The notes under the pieces: model-generated | The model's input: the letters and a program-made list of their open reading frames with translations, nothing else | The model's database searches: none | What the model was told of the DNA's origin: nothing | Part shown: positions 1-5,775 of the stretch, piece after piece | How the letters are laid out: the number at the start of each line of letters is the position of its first letter | Position numbering within the stretch: position 1 is the first letter of the stretch | Source: Gammaproteobacteria bacterium | GTDB lineage: Bacteria > Pseudomonadota > Gammaproteobacteria > SZUA-229 | NCBI GenBank assembly: GCA_011321985.1 | Contig: DROB01000480.1 | Coordinates: 1 to 7,439 of the forward strand | DNA length: 7,439 nucleotides | Direction of reading: 5' to 3' | Translations under genes and position numbers: made by a program

Positions 1-18
1 CACTGCTTGTTTTTATCT

Positions 19-61
19 CTGTAATCAGATTAATTATGTCATTATAATAGTGTGCACACTA
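19..61 (+). promoter_or_regulatory. Candidate promoter with palindromic operator upstream of the GlcG-like gene
   Basis: A perfect -10 hexamer TATAAT lies at 43-48. The best -35 match, CTGTAA at 19-24, is weak (3 of 6 bases, 18-bp spacer). Directly on the -10 and expected start site sits the perfect 14-bp palindrome TAGTGTGCACACTA at 48-61. A repressor bound there would cover the initiation point. The -10 and the palindrome are seen directly. Their role as promoter and operator is inference, and the cognate regulator is unknown. The implied leader is about 55 nt. Confidence 0.4.
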
Positions 62-109
62 CCTGTATTTTAACTGACTCTTCAGCTCTCAGAGCATAGG
101 CATCGGACC

Positions 110-619
110 ATGAGAATAAGCCATAGCTTACTGTATTCATACATGTTTTTCTTCCTGTTTTTATCTTTCACACAGACCATCTATGCGAATGACAGTGTGA
201 CCGTAAAAACCATCAGTATGGAATTGGCCCGAGATATCGCCAATGAGAGCATCAACGCCTGCCGTAAGAAGGGCTACCAGGTAAGCGCCGTAGTAGTCGA
301 TCGCAGCGGGATCATCCAGGTCGCTCTGCGTGACGATCTGGCATCAAGGTTTACCCTGCAGATCGCACAGGAAAAAGCCAACAGTGTTATATTATCAGGC
401 ATTAATTCAGGTGAATTTCGTCGATCACGTGACGATATACGCCCCGAGCTGAATCACATGGATGATATCATCATCATGCAGGGGGCATTACCCATCGAGA
501 TAGCGGGCTCAAAAATAGGTGCCATCGGGGTCAGCGGAGCACCGGGTGGTGACAGGGATGAATATTGTGCGCAGCAGGCGCTGGATAAATTCAGTGAGCG
601 TCTGGAATTTGCCGAATAA
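110..619 (+). CDS. Secreted GlcG/HbpS-family (DUF336) heme-binding-like protein
   Basis: The 169-residue product has a Sec signal peptide: a short basic N-terminus, a Phe/Leu-rich core at residues 7-20, and probable cleavage after Ala26 in TIYA-ND. The mature part (about 143 residues) is a single GlcG/HbpS domain. It shows an early helix (35-55), the VSAVVVDRSG strand-turn at 58-67, the QIAQEKA helix at 84-90, and the family signature GALPIE...IGAIGVSGAPGGDRDE at 125-151. Known relatives bind heme or sit in glycolate and redox loci, and the biochemical role of most members is unknown. The signal peptide puts this one in the periplasm. Cys51 and Cys153 are the only mature cysteines and could form a disulfide between the first and last helices (inference). 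The ribosome binding site is poor (AGG at 98-100). This start is preferred because it gives an intact signal peptide. The gene stands alone and converges on yheT. Confidence 0.82.
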   Translation: MRISHSLLYSYMFFFLFLSFTQTIYANDSVTVKTISMELARDIANESINACRKKGYQVSAVVVDRSGIIQVALRDDLASRFTLQIAQEKANSVILSGINSGEFRRSRDDIRPELNHMDDIIIMQGALPIEIAGSKIGAIGVSGAPGGDRDEYCAQQALDKFSERLEFAE

Positions 620-645
620 GGTCTGGCACAGTTTGGATACAGAGA

Positions 646-675
646 CCCGCACCTGGGCTACCGGCCATTAGCGGG
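646..675 (+). terminator. Weak hairpin after the GlcG-like gene, possible terminator
   Basis: CCCGC at 646-650 can pair with GCGGG at 671-675, starting 26 nt after the stop codon. The loop is 20 nt and only a short CATTTAG follows, with no proper T-tract, so this is a poor intrinsic terminator. It is listed because nothing better is visible in the gap. Confidence 0.18.
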
Positions 676-724
676 CATTTAGTAAAGATAAAGTCAAAAG
701 ATTTTTCACCGCAGAGGCGTGGAT

Positions 725-777
725 TAGGGCAGGATGCCCGTAAGTAGGGCAATCGCGGTTTGCAAATCGCTCCTATA
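725..777 (-). repeat. REP-like palindromic intergenic element
   Basis: Read on the minus strand, 777-751 begins TATAGGAGCGATTTGC and continues AAACCGCGATT, an imperfect palindrome. This resembles the REP format known in Pseudomonas and Xanthomonas, where a TAGGAGCGA head is followed by a stem closing in CGCGA. Next to it, TAGGGCA is repeated directly at 725-731 and 745-751. GCCC at 736-739 can pair with either flanking GGGC (727-730 or 747-750). The element fills most of the gap between two convergent genes, a usual place for REPs. Copy number elsewhere in the genome cannot be seen from here. Confidence 0.45.
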
Positions 778-817
778 AATGCGGTTTTATTGTAACGGCG
801 TTTTGTGGGTTGAACGT

Positions 818-1774
818 TTATTCACCGGATAGAAATTCGATTATTTTTCTGTCGCACCATGAGTAAGTCGTGGTTAATGAGCCGGCAGAGATAAAACCCA
901 CATGACCACCATGTGAAGATAACAGAAGATCAATATTTTCATTCAACTCATCATCTCTCGGTACCGTATCAACGAAGACAAAGGGATCATCTGAAGCGTG
1001 GATGATCTGCGTTTTAACCTTGATCCTTTTCAGAAACTGTCGACAACTGCATCGATCATAATAATCCTGGACACTATCAAAACCGTGTAGTGGTGCTGTC
1101 ACCTTGTCGTCATATTCCCGGAAACTTTCTAATTGATTCACATCCACCTGTATAGGAGAGCGCATGAGCTGGAACTTTTCGATATAGGTTTTTCTTAAAG
1201 AGGACAGCAGGTGATCCCGGTATATTTTTGATATCCCCTGCTCCAGTCGTTTTGCTGCATCCTGTAACAGGAACGGCACAGAAACGGCGATGGCTTTCTT
1301 CAGGGGATTGTTTTCACCCGTTTCACCCAACCACTTCAGTAAAACATTAGCACCGAGCGAATAAGATATGGTGGCATAAGGATATTCTCCTGTTCTTTCA
1401 AAGATATGTTCCACTACTGTAGCCAGATCACCGGTCTCACCTGAGTGGTATGCTCTTGGCAAACGATTCAGCTCTCCGCTGCAACCTCGAAAATGCATGA
1501 ACACAGGTATATACCCGATCAACTCGAGCTGATACATGATGCTGTTGGCATAATGCGAATCGATTGAACCCTCAAGACCATGAAGGACCAGAACATGTCG
1601 ACCGGACTGTTTTTTACTCCAGCACAGGTCGACAAAGTCCCCATCATCTAATTCTAATCGCTCTTCGAACAGGTCCAGCTTATGGCGTTTTTTTAAAAAG
1701 ACAGGCCATAGTGTCTGCAGATGCGGTGAACGTAACCACCAGGCGGGTTTAAAATCTGCTTTCCTTATCGGCAC
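818..1774 (-). CDS. yheT: YheT-type alpha/beta hydrolase
   Basis: The 318-residue product matches the YheT/ABHD1-3 group of alpha/beta hydrolases in length and motif order. The N-terminus has the family signature WWLRSPHLQTLWP at 12-24. The oxyanion region is HGLEGS at 65-70 and is followed by FRGCSGE (95-101). The nucleophile elbow is SYSLGAN at 137-143 with Ser139. The acid is Asp262 or Asp263 in SDDPF. The catalytic His is His291 in HGGHVGF. The canonical elbow is GYSLGGN, so both Gly137 and Gly142 are replaced here (Ser and Ala), but the triad is complete. There is no signal peptide or membrane segment, so it is probably cytoplasmic. Bacterial YheT proteins are presumed esterases or lipid hydrolases without an established substrate. 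The start codon is GTG, 5 nt after the sdhE stop, with no clear Shine-Dalgarno, which suggests translational coupling. It is the last gene of the sdh transcript. Confidence 0.85.
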   Translation of the reverse strand: MPIRKADFKPAWWLRSPHLQTLWPVFLKKRHKLDLFEERLELDDGDFVDLCWSKKQSGRHVLVLHGLEGSIDSHYANSIMYQLELIGYIPVFMHFRGCSGELNRLPRAYHSGETGDLATVVEHIFERTGEYPYATISYSLGANVLLKWLGETGENNPLKKAIAVSVPFLLQDAAKRLEQGISKIYRDHLLSSLRKTYIEKFQLMRSPIQVDVNQLESFREYDDKVTAPLHGFDSVQDYYDRCSCRQFLKRIKVKTQIIHASDDPFVFVDTVPRDDELNENIDLLLSSHGGHVGFISAGSLTTTYSWCDRKIIEFLSGE

Positions 1775-1779
1775 TGATG

Positions 1780-2034
1780 CTAGTCGAGTGAAACGGATCG
1801 AATTTTCTGGATGAGTGCCGCTACCGACGGATCACTGGATACCGCATTGCCCAGCAATAGATCGAGCAGTGTCTGGTCAGGGTAAGAGAGTAACTGTTCA
1901 AATGACTGTTTTTGCTGTTGCGTTAGAGTGGCCACTTCCTTATCGACGAAGTTGTTCAATAATAGATCGAGTTCGAGCATGCCACGGCGGCATTGCCAGC
2001 GAAATTTTTCAGGATTAATCTTCTCACTGTTCAT
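1780..2034 (-). CDS. sdhE: SdhE, FAD assembly factor for succinate dehydrogenase
   Basis: This 84-residue protein has the size of the SdhE/YgfY/Sdh5 family. It carries the diagnostic CRRGMLELD at residues 15-23, whose RGxxE motif (Arg17, Gly18, Glu21) contacts the flavoprotein subunit. A helical remainder includes the family's acidic YPDQTLLDLL stretch at 51-60. In characterised members SdhE promotes covalent attachment of FAD to the His of SdhA. It lies 71 nt downstream of sdhB in the same direction, which fits that role. The start is firm: an in-frame TAA lies just before the TAT preceding ATG. No Shine-Dalgarno is visible in the AT-rich leader, so expression may be low relative to sdhB (inference). 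The stop is TAG, with yheT following closely. Confidence 0.93.
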   Translation of the reverse strand: MNSEKINPEKFRWQCRRGMLELDLLLNNFVDKEVATLTQQQKQSFEQLLSYPDQTLLDLLLGNAVSSDPSVAALIQKIRSVSLD

Positions 2035-2105
2035 ATATTACTGAAACGGAAATACAGGATACACATTGTTTAAGACCGTCAGCCAAAAGGATGCGGGCGC
2101 CGAGC

Positions 2106-2804
2106 TTATAGAGAACGGGAAACCATCTTGTGTTTGATTCGGCCTATGGCCCTGGTCGGGTTCAAGCCTTTCGGACAGACGTTGACGCAGTTCATGATGG
2201 TGTGGCAGCGGAACAGTTTAAATGGCCCTTCCAGATCTTCCAGGCGTTTTTCAAAATCCTGATCCCGGCTATCTTCGATAAATCGTGATGCCTGTAACAA
2301 GGCAGCAGGACCTAAAAATTTATCCGGATTCCACCAGAATGACGGACAGGCCGTCGAACAGCAGGCACACAATACACATTCATACAGACCATCGAGTTTT
2401 TCACGCTGCGCCGGTGTCTGTGATAGCTCGACTTCCGGCATGGGGTCGTTGACCACCAGATAGGGTTTCACTGCACGGTATTGTTTATAAAACTGGTCCA
2501 TATCTATTATCAGGTCCCGGATGACAGGCAGACCCGGTAATGGTTTTACCTCGATCGGTTGTTTCAACCCATCCAGCGCGGTGATGCACGCCAGTCCATT
2601 GCTACCGTTTATATTCATACCATCCGAACCACAGACACCTTCGCCGCATGAGCGGCGAAAACTTAATGTCTCGTCCTGCTCATCCTTGATTCGTAACAGA
2701 GCCGCCAGTAACATCGTACCTGGCTCGATATCTTCAAGCGTATATTCCTGAACATGAGGTTTTGCATCGATCTCAGGATTGTAACGGTATATGTTAAATT
2801 TCAT
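2106..2804 (-). CDS. sdhB: Succinate dehydrogenase iron-sulfur subunit
   Basis: This 232-residue electron-transfer subunit of complex II passes electrons from SdhA flavin to quinone. The N-terminal ferredoxin domain holds the [2Fe-2S] ligands Cys53, Cys58, Asp61 and Cys73. As in E. coli SdhB, the third ligand is Asp rather than Cys. The C-terminal domain has CVLCACCSTACP at 143-154. By alignment with E. coli, Cys143, Cys146, Cys149 and Cys210 bind [4Fe-4S], and Cys153, Cys200 and Cys206 bind [3Fe-4S]. The quinone-site residues Pro154, Trp158 and His201 are present. Length is close to the E. coli protein (238). The start has a good Shine-Dalgarno, GGAG seven bases before ATG, but it lies inside a small hairpin (2812-2825). 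It follows sdhA by 69 nt, an unusually wide gap for this operon. Confidence 0.97.
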   Translation of the reverse strand: MKFNIYRYNPEIDAKPHVQEYTLEDIEPGTMLLAALLRIKDEQDETLSFRRSCGEGVCGSDGMNINGSNGLACITALDGLKQPIEVKPLPGLPVIRDLIIDMDQFYKQYRAVKPYLVVNDPMPEVELSQTPAQREKLDGLYECVLCACCSTACPSFWWNPDKFLGPAALLQASRFIEDSRDQDFEKRLEDLEGPFKLFRCHTIMNCVNVCPKGLNPTRAIGRIKHKMVSRSL

Positions 2805-2811
2805 AATCTAT

Positions 2812-2825
2812 CTCCATAGATGGAG
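2812..2825 (-). promoter_or_regulatory. Hairpin that pairs with the sdhB ribosome binding site
   Basis: In the mRNA, CUCCA and UGGAG flank a UCUA loop in a perfect 5-bp stem. The 3' arm contains the GGAG Shine-Dalgarno of sdhB, seven bases before its ATG, and the 5' arm is an anti-Shine-Dalgarno sequence. The stem is short and only modestly stable. The pairing is directly visible. A role in setting sdhB translation is inference. Confidence 0.35.
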
Positions 2826-2835
2826 GACATACTGA

Positions 2836-2855
2836 GGACCATCGGAACCCGGTCC
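2836..2855 (-). repeat. Small inverted repeat in the sdhA-sdhB spacer
   Basis: GGACC at 2836-2840 and GGTCC at 2851-2855 form a 5-bp stem with a 10-nt loop, just upstream of the hairpin over the sdhB ribosome binding site. The 69-nt spacer can therefore fold into two stem-loops in tandem. No T-tract follows, so it is not a terminator. Confidence 0.3.
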
Positions 2856-2873
2856 AGTGGCTGTTCATCATTC

Positions 2874-4670
2874 TTAATAGACACGCGGCTTGGGCGGGAA
2901 ACTGTCAACCGACAACGGTTTAGTTCTGACCGGTTTATAATCCAGTCCATTCTCAAATGAATACAGGCTATGGCGCATCCATGCTTTGTCATCTCGTTCT
3001 GTGTAATCTGTCCGTGAATGAGCACCTCGGCTCTCTTCTCTGGCATAGGCAGAATGGATGGTCGCCAGTGCACATGCCATCAGATTTTCCAGCTCGAAAG
3101 CTTCAACTTTTGCGGTATTAAAAGTAAAACTCTGGTCATCGATCCTGACATTTTCCATACGTTTGACCAGTTGCTCGACTTTATCCACCCCTTCTTTCAG
3201 GATCTCTTTATTCCTGAAGACGCTGCAATGACTTTCCATCGTCTGTTTTAATTCTGCGCGTAGCATCGCCACCGTTTCGACGGTATCAGCCGAACGATTA
3301 TCGGTTCCATCATAGCGTTTTACTTTTGTAACTATCTTATCGATTATCTCGTCGTCGATACCTCGATGGTATTTATTTTCTTTCAGGTAAGAGATGATAT
3401 GGTTAGCAGCGGCTCGTCCGAACACCAGGATATCAAGCAGTGAATTACCGCCCAGACGATTACCCCCATGCACTGAGACACAGGCACATTCACCTGCAGC
3501 GTACAAGCCCTGTACCGGCTCCTCCGGTGTGTCTTTAACCGGAATAACGACCTGCCCGTAATGATTCGTCGGGATGCCTCCCATGGTATAGTGCGCCGTC
3601 GGGAAGACCGGGATAGGGGATTCCGCAGGGTCTATACCTAAAAATGTGATACAGGTCTGACGGATGCCCGGTAGACGTTTCTGAATAACATCTTCGCCCA
3701 GATGTTCCAGCTTTAACATCACATGGTCTTTATTCGGACCACAGCCACGGCCCTCTCTTACTTCGATAGCAATCGCACGACTGACGACATCACGACTGGC
3801 CAGATCTTTTGCTTTCGGCGCATAACGTTCCATCAGACGTTCGCCATCGCTATTCACCAGGTAGCCTCCTTCACCTCTGGCTCCTTCGGTGATCAGCATA
3901 CCCCTACCGGCGATACCGGTCGGGTGGAACTGAAAAAATTCCATATCCTGAAGCGGGATACCGGCACGCATCGCCATACCCATACCATCACCTGTATTGA
4001 TAAGAGCATTGGTCGTGGTTTTAAATAACTGTCCCGCTCCGCCGGTAGCCAGCAATGTTGTCTTAGCTTCGATAACCACGATACTGCCATCATGGATATT
4101 AAAGACCAGCGCACCCAGTACACGCCCGGTATCATCTTTTAATAGATCGACCGCGAAATATTCATCAAAAAAATGAGTTTTGGCGCGAATATTCTGCTGA
4201 TACAGACTGTGCAGAATAGCATGCCCGGTGCGATCAGCTGCAGCACAGGTCCGCGATGCCTGATCGCCACCGAAGTTCTGGCTCTGCCCTCCGAAGGCAC
4301 GCTGATAGATCTTACCGTTATCCAGGCGTGAGAATGGTACACCAAAATGCTCCAGTTCATAAACGGCTTTGGGTGCTGCACGGCACATGTATTCGATCGC
4401 GTCCTGATCCCCCAGATAATCTCCACCTTTAACGGTATCAAACATATGCCAGTGCCAGTTATCGGGAGACACATTCGACAGTGCTGCATTCATCCCGCCC
4501 TGAGCCGCGACCGTATGCGAGCGAGTGGGAAACACTTTCGACACCACCGCGACATTCAGGTCGGCTTCCGCCAGTTGCAGGGAAGCGCGCAGGCCACCAC
4601 CACCGGCACCGATGATCAGAGTATCAAACTGCCGCCGTTCTATCGAAGTTGAAGATTTGTCACTACCCAT
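2874..4670 (-). CDS. sdhA: Succinate dehydrogenase flavoprotein subunit
   Basis: The 598-residue catalytic subunit oxidises succinate to fumarate on the cytoplasmic face of the inner membrane. The FAD-binding GAGGGG is at residues 21-26, and the covalent flavin His is His52 in TRSHTVAAQGG. Active-site residues line up with E. coli SdhA at a constant offset: His249 in QFHPTG (E. coli His242), Arg293 (Arg286), His360 in HYTMGG (His354) and Arg405 in GGNRLGG (Arg399). The C-terminal domain has the conserved ESRGAHSRTDY at 546-556. Length is near the 588 of E. coli. The start ATG shares one base with the sdhD stop (TAATG) and has a G-rich GGTGGTGGG ribosome binding region inside the end of sdhD. 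SdhE, which helps flavinylate this subunit, is encoded downstream in the same operon. Confidence 0.98.
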   Translation of the reverse strand: MGSDKSSTSIERRQFDTLIIGAGGGGLRASLQLAEADLNVAVVSKVFPTRSHTVAAQGGMNAALSNVSPDNWHWHMFDTVKGGDYLGDQDAIEYMCRAAPKAVYELEHFGVPFSRLDNGKIYQRAFGGQSQNFGGDQASRTCAAADRTGHAILHSLYQQNIRAKTHFFDEYFAVDLLKDDTGRVLGALVFNIHDGSIVVIEAKTTLLATGGAGQLFKTTTNALINTGDGMGMAMRAGIPLQDMEFFQFHPTGIAGRGMLITEGARGEGGYLVNSDGERLMERYAPKAKDLASRDVVSRAIAIEVREGRGCGPNKDHVMLKLEHLGEDVIQKRLPGIRQTCITFLGIDPAESPIPVFPTAHYTMGGIPTNHYGQVVIPVKDTPEEPVQGLYAAGECACVSVHGGNRLGGNSLLDILVFGRAAANHIISYLKENKYHRGIDDEIIDKIVTKVKRYDGTDNRSADTVETVAMLRAELKQTMESHCSVFRNKEILKEGVDKVEQLVKRMENVRIDDQSFTFNTAKVEAFELENLMACALATIHSAYAREESRGAHSRTDYTERDDKAWMRHSLYSFENGLDYKPVRTKPLSVDSFPPKPRVY

Positions 4671-5014
4671 TAACCCACCACCGACAGCAGAAGAATTCTA
4701 AAAACCCATAAACCACTACCGATCAGCACTCCGACCAGCATGGCAAGGATAAAGATACGCAACATGATGTTGTGTACATAGTCCAGTACGACATCACGCA
4801 TCCCTATCCATGCATGAAATAGCAGAGCGAGAACAAAGATACCGACCACAGTGGTATTAAATGGATTATAAAACCAGTTTTTCCACGGTTCGAAAGCGAT
4901 ATTGTCTGCAGAAAAGAAGCAGTATGTTGCGTACAGGATAAACAGTACGATATAAACGGCACTGACACGCTGGATTACCCAGGGCCTAAGTCCTTCCAGT
5001 ACATACAGGCTCAT
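4670..5014 (-). CDS. sdhD: Succinate dehydrogenase membrane anchor subunit SdhD
   Basis: This 114-residue membrane protein has three predicted helices, at about 14-34, 53-74 and 83-112. With SdhC it anchors the SdhAB head and forms the heme b and ubiquinone site. The family motif HAWIGMRDVVLDYV spans 67-80. His67 aligns with the E. coli SdhD heme ligand His71, and Tyr79 with Tyr83 at the quinone site, with the preceding Asp78 also kept. The N-terminal GLRPWVIQRVSAVY at 8-21 matches the first-helix entry of the family. The start is set by a Shine-Dalgarno GGAG seven bases upstream and by a 4-bp ATGA overlap with the sdhC stop, giving translational coupling. The stop overlaps the sdhA start by one base. 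Confidence 0.95.
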   Translation of the reverse strand: MSLYVLEGLRPWVIQRVSAVYIVLFILYATYCFFSADNIAFEPWKNWFYNPFNTTVVGIFVLALLFHAWIGMRDVVLDYVHNIMLRIFILAMLVGVLIGSGLWVFRILLLSVVG

Positions 5015-5388
5015 ACGAGGACTCCATAGACGATAAGCAATATAGTCACAGCTTCAGCCAGCAACACCAGCCATGCTCCCGAGCGTGCCTGTGTTTTTTC
5101 GATGCCTACCTCAGCATCGATGAGCAAAAAGCGTATACCCGCAAAGAAATGGTGTGCGATCGACCATAACAGAACGACCAGTACCAGAACCACGGCCGGC
5201 TGGCCTAGAATCTGTTGTACCTCATCAAAGGATTGTTCCGATTCGACGGATAGATCGAGCAGATAGACAACAAAAGGTAATGCCAGAAAAAGCATGACCC
5301 CTGTAATACGGTGAGCGAAAGAAACGATACCCGCTAACGGCAGACGAATTTTGAGCAGATTAAGATAAACCGGCCGCTTGTCAGACAT
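5011..5388 (-). CDS. sdhC: Succinate dehydrogenase cytochrome b556 subunit SdhC
   Basis: This 125-residue membrane subunit has three helices, at about 20-43, 63-88 and 104-124. The N-terminal RPVYLNLLKIRLPLAGIVSF matches the family. Ser23 and Arg27 in SFAHRITG align with E. coli Ser27 and Arg31 of the ubiquinone site, and His26 with His30. The heme ligand is His80 in AHHFFAGIR (E. coli His84). The usual second His in GIRH is Phe87 here. An in-frame ATG 17 codons upstream (5439) would add an N-terminal tail unlike other SdhC proteins. I chose the ATG at 5388 because MSDKRPVYLNL matches the E. coli start. Its ribosome binding site is weak (GCGGG, then TCAATGC). It is the first gene of the operon. 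Confidence 0.93.
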   Translation of the reverse strand: MSDKRPVYLNLLKIRLPLAGIVSFAHRITGVMLFLALPFVVYLLDLSVESEQSFDEVQQILGQPAVVLVLVVLLWSIAHHFFAGIRFLLIDAEVGIEKTQARSGAWLVLLAEAVTILLIVYGVLV

Positions 5389-5466
5389 GCATTGACCCGC
5401 GAACACGGCGCTGCATTTCAAGGTAACCTGCAAAAGCAATTATCATAGACTTCAGCCCGCATCCCA

Positions 5467-5485
5467 GTGAATGATTATAATTATT
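5467..5485 (-). promoter_or_regulatory. Fur-box-like sequence over the sdhC -10 region
   Basis: The plus-strand 19-mer beginning GTGAATGATTATAATT agrees with the E. coli Fur consensus (GATAATGATAATCATTATC) at 14 of 19 positions by hand alignment. It covers the candidate sdhC -10, so bound Fur would block initiation. Complex II is iron-rich and in enterics is under Fur/RyhB iron control, which makes the site plausible. The region is AT-rich, so a chance match is possible. Confidence 0.3.
5474..5479 (-). promoter_or_regulatory. Candidate -10 of the sdhC operon promoter
   Basis: On the minus strand this is a perfect TATAAT, in the AT-rich run AATAATAATTATAATC. The element 17 bp upstream is ATATCA, a weak -35 with three matches, so an activator may be needed if this promoter is real. 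It would give a leader of roughly 80 nt before the sdhC ATG. Confidence 0.35.
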
Positions 5486-5715
5486 ATTAGTGACGCTGAT
5501 ATCCCGAAAAGGTTCAGAGTTACATCCCTGATTTCTCCCATGAATAAAAATCAAAGCATCCAGCTTAACGGCCCTTTTCTATATAGATACTAACAACGTC
5601 ACCCTGACTGTCAAGTAGATTGATCCATATATTCTGGCAAATACTGTATTAATGCCCAGAGCGTATCCCGCCCTCCGAAATTGCCACCTGACACTTCTTA
5701 TACCCACACTAAATA

Positions 5716-5721
5716 TATAAT
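5716..5721 (+). promoter_or_regulatory. Candidate -10 of the ygfZ promoter
   Basis: This is a perfect TATAAT. The nearest good -35-like hexamer, CTGACA at 5688-5693, lies 22 bp away, which is too far for a standard sigma-70 spacer. At normal spacing the -35 is poor. The expected start is near 5728, leaving a leader of about 48 nt, and GAGG at 5762-5765 serves as ribosome binding site ten bases before the ATG. Confidence 0.35.
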
Positions 5722-5722
5722 G

Positions 5723-5746
5723 ATTAGATGACCAGGATTGTCTAAT
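5723..5746 (+). promoter_or_regulatory. Inverted repeat at the probable ygfZ transcription start
   Basis: ATTAGA at 5723-5728 and TCTAAT at 5741-5746 are perfect inverted repeats 12 nt apart. In RNA the stem extends to 9 pairs with two G-U wobbles, around a CCAGGA loop. It begins one base after the TATAAT. It could be a repressor operator or a leader stem-loop, and the sequence does not decide between them. Confidence 0.35.
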
Positions 5747-5775
5747 ATGTAGTCCCTGAATGAGGCCGAGCGATA

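Larger units (their letters stand above)
5389..5775. other. Divergent control region between sdhC and ygfZ
   Basis: This 387-bp stretch holds no convincing gene. It is AT-rich near both ends where transcription would start, with candidate promoters on each strand, a Fur-box-like sequence near the sdhC side and an inverted repeat near the ygfZ side. The middle, about 5560-5680, shows nothing I can name. Confidence 0.7.

Noticed and set aside
2035..2105. Possible terminator between sdhB and sdhE (GGCGCC-rich stretch)
   Set aside because: The self-complementarity is only three pairs around a tiny loop and no T-tract follows, so the transcript probably continues into sdhE.
2106..2804. Asp in place of the third Cys ligand of the SdhB [2Fe-2S] cluster
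   Set aside because: It looks like a mutation against mitochondrial or fumarate reductase proteins, but Asp at this position is normal for E. coli-type SdhB.
2801..3073. A 90-codon minus-strand frame covering the end of sdhA and the sdhA-sdhB spacer
   Set aside because: It lies mostly inside well-conserved sdhA in another frame, and its composition (rich in Arg, Ser and Met, no recognisable motif) is typical of an out-of-frame translation.
3893..4489. Two long minus-strand frames within sdhA (3893-4135 and 4139-4489)
   Set aside because: sdhA is intact with all active-site residues. These are shifted-frame readings of it.
5389..5439. An upstream in-frame ATG that would lengthen SdhC by 17 residues
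   Set aside because: The added residues are unlike known SdhC N-termini. Starting at 5388 gives the family start before the RPVYLNL motif, at the expected length.
5541..5554. FNR-like site upstream of sdhC (TTGAT-TTTT-ATTCA on the minus strand)
   Set aside because: Only one half-site is perfect (8 of 10 overall) and it would lie near -80 relative to the candidate start, away from usual activating or repressing positions. AT-rich chance is likely.
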